Origin: Porogramme epimiltina
Taxonomy: Eukaryota > Basidiomycota > Agaricomycetes > Polyporales > Polyporaceae
Assembly: GCA_900155495.1 (NCBI GenBank)
Contig: FTLJ01000191.1
Span: 25,136 to 89,135, forward strand
Direction: 5' to 3'
Length of the DNA stretch: 64,000 bases
Shown here: positions 23,257-33,849 of the stretch, in pieces
Layout: every line of letters begins with the position of its first letter
Position numbering within the stretch: position 1 is the first letter of the stretch
The notes under the pieces: model-generated
Told to the model about the DNA's origin: nothing
What the model saw: only the letters and a program-made list of their open reading frames with translations
Databases searched by the model: none
Position numbers and translations under genes: made by a program

Positions 23257-24571
23257 TGTGGTGGGTTAGGGGATCGGATGTGGTGGGAGATTGAGGAGGC
23301 GAGGAAGCGATGGCTGCTTGTCGACCTTGAGGTTGCCTGAGCCTTTTAAACCGGGATTTGAGACCAAGAAGAGAGCGGGGTATTGAAAGAAAATATGACC
23401 ATTCACTGGTTTCCGTGCCCGGCGAACCGCGCAGAAGACCACTAGCCGGTATCGGTACCGCTGACAGCACCCAGGCAATGCGGGGCCCGATAAACGCCCG
23501 CACGATTTATTCGATATTCTTCCTCATTTGTGAGAGAACGAAAATGAGGTCGGCAAAGAAGAGCCCGGTGACCGCAGTCTATCACGGTCACAAAGTTTTT
23601 GCGAGGTGCGAATGTTGCGATAGTAATGCCAAAAAGGTTAAGATTTGCTGTAGCGCTTCGACCTTGCTAATAAGATAATTTGAACGCGAGGTTATTGTCG
23701 AAGTATACTTTTCGCTTACCTTAACACTTTTGACTGTCCTAGCGTGTGCAGACGGGCGTGTTGCTATCACATGTCAGTATGATACTGCTCCCTGTGTGTC
23801 CTTGAGCTCGTAAGAAGTGATCGTCTTGGTCAAACGGCCGAGACTCCCCACTCAGGATAAGGCTAAGGGACGAGATGATGGAAAAGATGTAACACCATCC
23901 TTGAGCGGCGTCCTCGATGTGCAGCGGTTAGATAACATTTAATAGAAATGGTCGAGGCAATTTCAGAAGGATGAAGTGGTCTCACGCCGGCACCAGGAAG
24001 GTGTCACTTTCTTAGAAATACAAGGCTTAGCAGAGTGCTTACAGGGCGTTGGCATGCACTAGGAGGATCGAGTGGCGAGCGCCTTTCTGCGAGTTCACCG
24101 TCGTCCTCGCGCCACAGATGGTCTTGTGTTTTTCTCTAGTTTACTTGGAAACGAAGCACTATGGGGGTGTGTGCGCTCCGAAGTCGGTTTGCGATGACGA
24201 GGCTGTGATTCATGAAATTCGCGGGCGGAGACAGCCGGCGACAGGGCCATCGAAGTCTGAGAACGGGCGTATCTTGCTGCGACGCCCGCCAACGCCGGCG
24301 TAAAATTGTAAGGTCGATGTCTCGGGAACCTAGGAAGGAGCTGGAGTACCGACTGGAGACAAGAAGGCGAAGTCGGATGCGAGCAAAGGGGCACGGCGAC
24401 AACAAAAACCTCCGGCTCATTCGACCCGGATGATCTCATTACGTAACTACCCATGTCTGGGCCCTGCTGTCGATTCTTCCTGCCAAGTCTTCTGACCCTC
24501 CCTCCCTCTTGGTCCGCCGATATTTGACTCTGCGATGGCTTCCACGGCAGCTCCTTCTACATCAATGTGTC
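23257..24571. other. Spacer between synthases C and D
   Basis: No gene recognised. The minus-strand frame at 24095-24454 is open but Arg/Ser-rich with no domain or splice pattern. Confidence 0.35.
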
Positions 24572-25838
24572 CTAGCAGAATCCCAGCTCAGCGAGTTTGT
24601 ACCTCTTGGTTCCTATATGAAATTCTATATAACCCTGTAAGAAGAGACATTGTTTCAAGGGTAACGTCACAGGCCTATCTAATACCGCATTAACTCACCT
24701 GAGAAAATTCTTCCCAGATAGCACTCAGCTCGGGGTCTCCCTTCGTAAGAGTGTCGACCATGTTCATGCTCCTCAAAGTTTCTTTGACTAGTCTCTCCAG
24801 AATATTCGCCGGTGATAATCCCTCCACTGCTGCACGGATATGGATGTAGTTCTTTGTCTCCCTGGTAAGTTCCTCTTTGTAAAATGACAGGCTGTATAGA
24901 GGGAAATCGACATTCTTAGCAATCGTGTAGAGTTGGCGAGATGTGAGTAGATCTTACATATCACTGTATGTAGCCATCGGCGACACAGGGCCCACAGATC
25001 GTCAGAATCACTTATGGGCCTAGACCAATTTGTACGTACTTGGCCGCGCCTACGAAGTGTTCGATGTACCTGATTTTGGATGTCTTCGATCAGGGGCTGT
25101 CGTGTGGACCATTTTATCAACTCACGGCATTGCTACCAAGTATGACTCAGGAGTCTCTCGCGAAGTGTTCATGAACATACAATGTGCGTACGCGGAGCAT
25201 ACGCCTGTCCTGGTGCGCATATACCCTGGCCACCACGTCGCGCGTGGGCTGAGGACCATGTCTTGGGTAGTGTATTCGAGGTACATCGCCGTCACACCTT
25301 CCACGGTTGACGCGATGATGATGTCAGCCCCAACTTGCGTCCACAGATTGTGCGCCTCTCGCAGGAGCTTCGTCAAGGATTCGAGCGCGGGCGACAGCTG
25401 GGATTCACCTCGAATGAGGCGCGCGGCAAATTGGGCAATAGCTTCCAGGAGCGCGTCTCCGACGTCGTCGACGTGCATGAGGCAGGCGGTGTAGAGCGCC
25501 ACAAAGCGGCGGTGAGCAGGACCTGTGAATCCGTAGGTCTTCTCCGCAATGGCACAACTGCCGTCTGCGATCTTCTCGACAGCTTGGACGTCACCGTAGA
25601 CGTTCCACTGTGTGATCTCGTAGATTATACTCGTGCGCAAGTCCTTGTCTTCAGGTGTGCACCGTGGTTTCCACCCGCTGCGATTGAGGAAGTAAGCTGT
25701 TATCTCTTTAACTTTGGCAATGGAAGCGGAAGAGGCGGCCTGAACGTAGGTGTACTTGTTGGGTGAGCTACGAGCGAAGGCTTGGGAAACGATACATACA
25801 GAAACTTCTGGGCTGGGAAGGCGAGGAACAAAAACCAT
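24572..25838 (-). CDS. Sesquiterpene synthase D (TRI5 family)
   Basis: Six exons: 25838-25800 (39 bases), 25739-25126 (614), a 30-base exon ending at 25040, 24963-24958 (6), 24891-24699 (193) and 24634-24572, total 314 residues. It has the full DDxxD form (DDVGD). The spliced NSE motif is NDILSFYKE, followed by ELTRETKNY. The end is GTKRYKLAELGFC with the RY pair. Both metal motifs are therefore canonical, making D and E the best candidates for full activity. The short first exon lies in sequence that aligns with the 5' part of the P450 remnant at the left duplicate block, so the present start may have been acquired when the block was copied in next to it. Confidence 0.87.
24958..24963 (-). 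other. Six-base microexon of synthase D
   Basis: The minus strand reads acag|TGATAT|gtaaga, forming Asn-Asp-Ile. Flanking introns are 76 and 66 bases. Confidence 0.75.
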
Positions 25839-26235
25839 AGCTTGGAGTTATTGCGGGGTGGAGAATGTTTCTGTGAATTCCGACTAGGAGGAAGCGCGTG
25901 TTCTCTTTTCGTACATATCTTAATCGTTGCTGTTTGGACTGGTGGATTACTCATAACGTTATAGGTGGCGCGCAGACCACACACGCGCATCGCCGACCCA
26001 CTGAGGCGTAATTCAAACGGAGTCGGTGCCGTGCACACCGGGATTCCTATGAGAGCGCCGGAGCATACCGTTGCGGGAGCCCACATTGAACGACCGGGTG
26101 AGCCGGCGAAACTCTCTACAATGAAGTGGGTGACGCGAGTCTGACCACTTTTGGAATATTCTCCTCCCATTACCAGGTACGATAGCTTCGTATACTACAT
26201 GGAGCTATTGCGGCCCATAATATGACGTTACACAT

Positions 26236-27449
26236 CTAAGGCTCGTAGCCGAGTTCTGCGAGACGATAGCGTTTCGCCTTCAAGGAAAACTCAAGGTAGC
26301 CCTGGGGTGGTGCAATATTAGATGAGATGGCATCAACGGATCTAGGAAGTTCTCACCTGGAAGTATTGCGTCCACAACCTGGCAAGTTCAGGGTCGTTTG
26401 CTGTGAGGACTTCCATACACCGCGCAGAATCCATCACTTCGCCCACAAGCTGGCGCAGGACGTCCTCCACGGAGCATCTCTGGGCCGCAGCGCTGAGGTG
26501 GACGTAGTTCTTCATCTCTCCCGCGAGCTCTTCCTTGTAGAAAGATAAACTATGTATACCGAGCAATGAGGATCTAGGCCACAGCGGAGCTGGGGAAGGC
26601 ATGGAATACGCACATGTCGCTGAGCAGCCACAGAAGACACCGAGTGAGACCGAGCCAGGGCGGTAGAATACAGCTGTGCAAACTTACTTCGTTCCCAGGG
26701 TCCAGTGTTCCATGTACCTGGGAAGGCGGATGAGTAACGTACAGACCGCCCGAGACCGCGCGCTCAACTCACGGGAGGATCTGCAAGTATGAATCGGGAA
26801 CGCTCCGCCAGGAACCCATGAACGCAAAATGGATGTACGGCGGGCCGAGCCCCGCGCGCGTGCGCAGGTAGTACGGGAAGCGCGTTGCCTCAGGCGCGAC
26901 GACGAGCGTGTCCTGCGTCGAGTGCTCGACGTGCATCATCGCTACCGCGTCGAGCGTGCTCGCGATGATCGCGTCTGCACTGTACACGTTCCACAGCTCG
27001 TGCGTGCGTTGCCGGAGCAGCCTCGCGAGGCGCTCGAGCACGGGGTCAGGTTGGACCTCCCCGCGCACGAAGCGACTGGTGAAGCCCATGACGGCGTCGA
27101 GGTGGCGGTCTCCGAGGTCGTCGACATACATGAGGCATGCGGTGTAAAGCGCGATGTAGAAACGATGTTCGTGCGTCGTGTGGCCGTAGGTCGTCTCGAC
27201 GTATACACAGGCTCCGTCGAGGACTTTGGCGGTGAAGGCTACCGAGATGTCGACAGGCCAGGTGGCGAGCTCGGCGGCAATTTTGGTACGGATGTCGGTG
27301 TCAACTGGGCTCTTTGGGGACTTGTAACCGCTACGTTCAAGGAAGTCGCGAATTATGTCCTTGGTTTCGGCGTAGGGGTCGAGTCTGGAAACAAGAAGGT
27401 CAGTGGGAACAGCGGCGAGACAGAGTGAATGTATCTACTCGATAGTCAT
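26236..27449 (-). CDS. Sesquiterpene synthase E (TRI5 family), paralogue of B
   Basis: Six exons: 27449-27439 (11 bases, MTIE), 27384-26773 (612), 26717-26688 (30), 26619-26614 (6), 26549-26357 (193) and 26301-26236, total 305 residues, the same lengths as B. It has a complete DDxxD (DDLGD) and, after splicing, NDILSFYKE followed by ELAGEMKNY. The C-terminus is AKRYRLAELGYEP. The gene is intact, with a TATA box 91 bases before the ATG. It differs from B at the last Asp of DDxxD (B has Ala). It lies directly downstream of the intact phosphate carrier in the right duplicate block. Substrate is inferred to be farnesyl diphosphate; product unknown. Confidence 0.88.
26614..26619 (-). other. Six-base microexon of synthase E
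   Basis: The minus strand reads ctcag|CGACAT|gtgcgt, giving Asn-Asp-Ile. Flanking introns are 68 and 64 bases. The only earlier acceptor (gcacag) would leave a 13-base intron. Confidence 0.78.
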
Positions 27450-27539
27450 GTTGGGACTTGGTTGGAAGTTAAAGCTGGAACGGTCTTTGTGGGGGGTGGT
27501 GTCTGTGCGGGTGGTGTCTGTGAATCAGTGTTTCTACCG

Positions 27540-27546
27540 TTTTATA
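27540..27546 (-). promoter_or_regulatory. TATA box of synthase E
   Basis: TATAAAA on the minus strand, 91 bases before the ATG at 27449. Confidence 0.5.
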
Positions 27547-28213
27547 CTGATACAGCTACGAAACCTTCGCAAGCTCTCCTCATCCCCGCCATCCGCTCCA
27601 TCAATGCGGCCGGAATCCAATGCCAATGCTCTAGTGGTGAGAGCAATACGAGTATGCCCGTGGAGCGGTACAGCCTAGGTGCCTAGCCACCAACGAGAAA
27701 CCGTCGAAACGCCGCTCCTTCGTCGGCATTGGAAGCGCGGCGGGTCCGGAGACGTAGAATTGCCCCTTGTTATTCGTATTCAATGCGGGAACTAGTTGAA
27801 CTGATTAGGCGACTTCCCATCCGCTATAAGGTATTCAAACGGCCGTTGGTGGACACATCACGGCATGTTGATCCTACGAGGCGACGCCACCGGACGGTAA
27901 CGTAAATGTCCTGCTCAAGGAGATTCGTGAGTTTCAAATGAGAAGTCTTTACATGCGCAGACAGCAAGCACTGGATGACGACATGATGTAGCTTGCGTCC
28001 TGATTGCGGTTGATACAGACTTGATACAGACTTGATAGGCATCGATCGGCTTGTGTAGGGGAAAAAGAGGCCAATAGGAAGCACAAGAGGTTGGCAGGTC
28101 ACGTCATCACTGGCAGACGTTATGGTCTCGAGCTTGGGAGAAAGGCGGAGTTTGGATTGAGGATACTCGAACAAGGTCAATCTAGGCAATCCGCAGCAAC
28201 CACTTCACAGCCA

Positions 28214-29838
28214 TCACGTCCGTACGTTGTTCTCTTTGTGAATCTCTAGACCCGGCGGCGCTCCGAGCGCTATTGTGACAGCGCGATCGTTAGACCTCCG
28301 ATGGCAAGGGGTGGACAACAGCTGTAGACTTACCGTTCTTGATGCCACCATAAAGGAGAAACTGCCCGGAGACGAGACCTGCGGTCATGATCATCCTAGG
28401 CCCGAGTCCCGCAAATAGCCCGCGAAAGCCGGCTTGCTGTGCAAGCACACGCAAGCGGTGGGGCATTGAGCCTTCCGGGCCATGCCCTTTGTTAATTTGC
28501 GAGAGCAGGGTGTCAGCAGGCTAACCGAGGTTCCATACAGGTACATCAGTGCCAGAATGGAACGAGCGGAAGACGTGCGGAGCCTATACGGACCTGGCTG
28601 AGAATTGCAGCCGCGAACCCAGCGATGATTCCGCTCCCAAGGCTTACTGTGAACTTTGCTCCGGAACTGAGGTTGCGCCTCGTCTCCTCCGACATGTTGC
28701 GGAACGCGACTTCATGGCAGAACTCATTGACGGTGAATTGTCCGATGGCATACGGAATTTGTCTGGGAAAGCGGGTCAGTCGCACCCTGTGTATCTGGTT
28801 CCTCGGCGGTTAGGCGGGACTCACTTGCAGAGGATAGGGAGGAATCCTGCATACAATCCCGCCACGCCTTCCTCTCGTGCGAGGCGCGCAAACCCCGTCA
28901 CCAGTCCAGTAGCGTAATGTCTCTGTGAGACGAGGCGTATGCGTGTAGCTTCCAAGGGTGTGAGCAAAATGTCGGCAAAGAACCTAAAATAGGTCAGCAT
29001 ATATCGACAAAGGATACCCGACTAACTGACTCCGCCACACTCGAAGCCCCGAGATAAATTGCGGTACGGTATTTCACAGCAGTATCCTGATCGCTAGCAA
29101 TCTGTGCGAACTGTTTCTTCCAGTACTCATATCCGGAGAACTTGGCGCCTCCCTGTTTCATAGATTGACCTCCTGAGCATACGCAATCGATAGATAAAAG
29201 CTGGACCAAGTACCTGGACGAGATACCCAACGGCCGTAGGCCCGAATCCGGTAAGCAAGGCGGAGGGGCCTTCTTGTGCGATTATCCGCCGCCCTCCGGA
29301 AAGTAACGACATGCGAGCCATTTCGGGATCCACTTGTATGCGCGTCTTGACGACGTCAATGGCTACGGCATCTGTGAGTTTCAATTGTCACCTGGCGTGA
29401 ACACAATTCACGTACGGGTCATTCCTCCATGGGTTACACTATCAGAAAAACGCAAGCGGTGCGAAGAACATCGTTAGCATTCAATATCGCCCGAGGAGAC
29501 ACATCGGACATAGGTGACTGGAACTTTTGATGCCAAGTAGACAATACGACATCGCGCCGCAGGCGATGCCACAGAGAAGGAGAGCTCATGTAATAGCACA
29601 AGATATAAGGCAGGCTCAGGTATTCGCCCGAGGCCCAGACCATAAATGAGACAAACTTACGTGCAGCACAGAGCACCTGGACCTCCAGTTAGCCCATCGT
29701 GATGTCGCCACTTAATCAAGGTCGTAACGTACCTGCAAGGAAGAACGTAGAGTAGTCACGTAAGGTGAATTGCGGGATGACAAACGGCGCCCCGGGCGCA
29801 ACGCCACCGAGTTTCGCGTCCGAGGCCGCGACTGCCAT
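28214..29838 (-). CDS. Mitochondrial phosphate carrier (MIR1/PIC-type, SLC25 family)
   Basis: Nine exons join to 328 residues: 29838-29733, 29676-29661 (16 bases), 29438-29416 (23), 29362-29214, 29152-29031, 28983-28825, 28762-28594, 28520-28334 and 28269-28214. The three carrier repeats are visible, with [25 protein letters not shown] and [11 protein letters not shown] as the Px[DE]xx[KR] signatures. [30 protein letters not shown] and [11 protein letters not shown] are typical of the inner-membrane phosphate/proton symporter. The acceptor gccgtag|CC at 29362 is needed to restore the first proline signature; the earlier acceptor inserts extra residues. This copy is intact. Its placement between terpene synthases and its pairing with synthase E suggest it travels with the cluster, but a role in terpenoid supply is speculation. 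Confidence 0.9.
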
Positions 29839-30090
29839 GATAACGGAAGACTGGAGGAAGGGGGAAAAGTTGAGTTGCTGCTACAGCCCTAGATTGGGGC
29901 CCGCGAGTGTTATTTTAACGGCAGGCGATAAGCCCACTGGCGGCGTTGGCAAGGGCATTACTACGCGTTTGGTGTGTGCGGAGTGGAACGGAGAGTGTGG
30001 ACAAGACAGACGTCATCGAGCCCTCACTGCGCCTGGGGCAGACGCTGGATTAAGGGCAGGTCCGCGCGCGTTTTTGAGAACACGTGCCAT

Positions 30091-32671
30091 CCAGTAACCC
30101 GGCTTTTCCCGGCACTGGTCCTTTACCACAACTTGGTTTCGTGAACACGACGATACGAGCACATTTTTAGGCTTCTTCATCCCTACTCATCTTGTATGAC
30201 TCTGCAACTTTTCTCGAGTATCTGCCATTCTCAAAACGAGTGTTGGTGAATAAAAGTATGTCTTGTCTATTGTGCATTACATATGGGCTGATTTAATGGC
30301 GCATGCAGATCCGTCATCTGTACTGGAAGGTTGGCGGATCGTTCTTCACTGTTGCAGAAAGTGGTTTGCTACCCGGTTTTCTGCCTACAGGTCTCTTCGT
30401 GTCTGTGCAGAGGTGAATGCTCGCTCCTATGCCCTTTTGCTACCCGTGAGCTGAACCCGGCCGTCGTCGTTACGGTCAACTGAATTTTCCAGCCACGCTT
30501 TCCGAGGCCTTTCAGATCTTCGAGTATTGAACCGGTAGTATGGCGGGGCTTTGGAGTATACGTCTCTTTTTTTTTTTTACTATTCCGCCGATTTCTAAAT
30601 TTTGGTTTGACAGCTGTTGAACTTCATCAAGCCATCCTGGTGGATCCGCCTTCTAGCAGCTCTCTGCCGTTATTTCCTTGGCCATTATATCATAGGCATT
30701 TCTTTCAAGTACTGAAGTGTCTTTCAAGTCTTCAAATTGATGGCCGTTCTCAACGGACTATGATGTCGCTTTCAGGTTATGTCTATTCAAAAGCCTACCT
30801 TCTGGACTTTGCTTGAACAACGACTGACCTACCGCATGGGAATACCTCCTCTTTTGTTTTCGCAGGCCGTGTATTCTAATAATGGGAGTTGGTCCACCTT
30901 GATCCCTTCATATGCCGATAGACGAAATAACTTTCAGCAATTTGAAGGCCCACTTGTCCATTCTGGCCAGGCTTGCTCTCCTACTTCGTGGATCGGGGGC
31001 GCTTAGGACACCGATTATCAGTGGTCAATTACGGTCGGCCTCACTCTCTCCACCATTCACTTTTATGTCAGCCGGAGTCCAAGATGGTGGCGCTTACATA
31101 TCCATGGTACGTCTTGACGTTGGCCACTGCAACGGTAAGTGGTCGGATGGCTTGTCATCCGCATCACGACTGCCTTGGCTGACTGTCTTCTCCTTCTCTC
31201 TTTAACGTCTTCGGGTCTGGATGCTCCATGGCTAGTCATGGTTCCTTCGAGCGTCGTTGCGGCGTTCGTCAGCACGTGACACCCTACAAGAGGGTGGTCA
31301 GCCTCCAACCCTCTGCATGCACGACCGCGCCCCCGCCACCGTCGCCCTAACCTCTCCTGACACGTACAGCAGACACGCGAAGCGTCTTCCAGCTTCTCTG
31401 CTGTCGAGTTTCCTCCCCTTCGAGCCGACAAGCGCCCCCGCCACCAACGCGGGGGGTCGCGACGGAATGTGGCGGCAACCACGCAAGAGGGCAGGATCGG
31501 TACGCAACGTCGGGATATTGTGGCGAGGGCACCTCGAACACCACCGCACATCCCTTAACACGCTAGATGTGGACAGAACTCACCGTTGTCCGGGTCGACG
31601 AGCACTGACCACCATGTGGCGTCGAGCCCGCCGGCCCGCTTCCACGGACCGCGGGGCCAATCATCTTGGTCGGTGTCAGCATGGTGGGATGTGGTATGTA
31701 CGCAACGCAGCACGCCAATAAGGTAGGCAGCGTGTGCGGACGAATGAGTAGGAGGAGGACAAGGAGCGTAAGGAGGAGGAGAGGCGCCGCGCCCTCTTAT
31801 ACCGAGGTCAGCCACATTCAGACTCCGCGGCTCCTCTTCCGGCCAGCCGCCCCTCAACACGCTCTGTCCCTACCCCGCGGCAGTCTTTTGTGTGTACTAA
31901 TTCCTTTAACAACCCTTTGTCCGAAGCTCCAGTCGATATAGGGATTGCTGGGGGCTTACCGCCACTACCCGCCACATCGGCCAGGGTCTCTCGGAGCCCA
32001 AACCACCTGAATTCACATTTCGCCGCGACGATTCTCTCGCCCTGTATAGCACTATCATAAACACGTATTGAAACAAGCTCTTCTTGTGCCCATAGAGCCG
32101 TCTGAACGGCGCACGACCGGTCCCGGAATCCTCCTCGGCGCAGTGGTCAAGTTAATGGGCGCCAACGCGTCCCCACTTTCGCGACGCGTCGCGCACGTGC
32201 AGGGAATGCAACGTTTACAAAGGGTCACAGCGGCCCGCCCCCTCCGCCAGCCCATCATCCACCCCGGAGTCCGAGGGACACGCCTCCTCGAGAGTACCGC
32301 GCCAGTCGTTCGCGGTGATTCAACTTCAAGGCACCAGGGGCCTCTCTCCCTCAGCCACAGACAGACCATGAGAGTCAACAGCATTCATTATGGTATAAAT
32401 ACGTGTACGTGTACTGGTATACAATTACAACAGTGAGGCCGAGAGCGCGCGACGGGACTGTCCAAAGCTAATACAGCGATACGATGGGAGGCGTGTTATG
32501 TGGGTGTGTGGGTGTCCGTTACGGGAGGTGCTAAGGCGAACCGAAATCATGAAGATCGTACCATTTCATACAGACCAGCAAAACCACTTGGTCATCTTTT
32601 ACCCTCTTCCAAGCTCCGTCACCGCCCCCCAATACAGTCGGATCGACCAGACGGGGAGGTCGGTCAACGCG
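30091..32671. other. Stretch without a confident gene
   Basis: 30090-31200 holds only short plus-strand frames and a T-run near 30568-30580. At 31560-31800 the minus strand has TATAAGAG (31801-31794), a CT-rich tract and an ATG in a good context at 31682 (CACCATG), but the frame stops after about 39 codons and I could not build a convincing spliced protein. 31940-32670 contains no recognised coding sequence. Confidence 0.35.
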
Positions 32672-33849
32672 TTACTGCTCCTGCTCCTCGAGGAGCTCGA
32701 TGTGGAAGGTGTCGTGTACGTCGAAGGTGGCGCCGATGAGCTTCGTGTCTTCCTCGGTCGCCCGCTCTCCACCCGAAACGTTCTCCTCCGCCGTCGGCTC
32801 CTCCCAGCCCCGCCACCACCATTCATCGTCGGCGTCTTCCGCATCTGGACTCCTCGCGTCGGGATCCAGCGCGAGGTTCTCCATGAGGACGACCTCCTCA
32901 GACGGGTAGCGGAACACGACGCGCGGCCGCTCGGCGCCCGCAAAGTTGACCGACTTGCGCGTCCCCGAACCGCTCCGCTCCGCCGAGCCCGAGATCGCGC
33001 CCGCTTCGACTGTCGACGGATTCGCCTCATACACCTTCGGGCGCGAGACGAACGGCGAGCGGCCGCGCTCGTACGCGGGCGGCGCCGGTTGAGGCGAGTC
33101 GGAATCGTCGGAATCAGAGTCGCAGTCGCTGAAGGGGCTAGAGAGGCCATAGTAGTCGGGGTATCGCACGCGCGTGGCGAATGGAATGCAGCGCGAGTGT
33201 ACGTGGGTGAGGGCTGTGTCCGTGGGGGAGGGGTGGCCATCGTCGGATCCGGCGTTCGAAGACTCGCTATCGCGACGGCGCAGGGCACGGGCCTCGACCG
33301 GGCAGGTGGCCTAGAGACATAACACGTGGGTTCGTTAGTCTTCGGTCACTGAATGGGAGGAAGAAGCGATGTACGTACAGCTTCGTTAAATGCGGTATTG
33401 ATCCTCGTCAGTCGTTCCAGGGCTCCTTCCGTGTTCCACGCCGGAATGAGACCAACGTCACCCGTGCGAAGAACTCGCACGCGGACTGCGTACTCGTCCA
33501 CCTCGGCGAGGATCTCGACGCGCTCGGCGGGCTCGACGTGGACCGGTTCGCGAGAGAAGGGGGGAGGAAGGAAACTTGACGAAGGGAAGGTATCCTTGGT
33601 GTAGAAGACGCCCGCCTTCGCATCTTGAGCAGCCGTGCTCCATGTGAGCGGGGGAGGGGAGTACATTTTCTTGGAAGCCATTGGGGGAGAACCAGGAACG
33701 GGGGACAGAGAGCGGCGACGCCCTCTTTCTACCTCGAACTTTGGCATGTTAGCTTGTGATGAGCGCTGGAGGTCCTGGGTGGTGATATGGCGGAGGACGC
33801 GTGGGGAGCTGGAGCTGCGATACGAGACTTCAAATGGAACCGGCATCAT
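32672..33849 (-). CDS. SH3-like domain protein of unknown function
   Basis: Two exons (33849-33379 and 33310-32672) join in frame to 369 residues. Residues about 110-150 resemble the end of an SH3 fold (VRVRVLRTGDVGLIPAWNTE, then LERLTRINTAFNEAATCP). Downstream are Ser/Asp-rich segments (DCDSDSDDSDSPQP), a conserved-looking RKSVNFAGAERPRVVFRYPS, and an acidic tail. I recognise the combination as one found in fungal proteins of unknown role but cannot name it. The SH3-like core suggests protein-protein binding, perhaps in cell polarity or cytoskeletal work; that is inference. The second of two adjacent methionines could also be the start. Confidence 0.6.

Larger units (their letters stand above)
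25800..30090. repeat. Right copy of the duplicated synthase-carrier block
   Basis: Holds synthase E and the intact phosphate carrier, in the same order and strand as synthase B and the dead carrier in 16870-20870. The left edge falls within the first exon and upstream region of synthase D; the matching left edge of the other copy falls in the P450 5' region. Confidence 0.8.
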
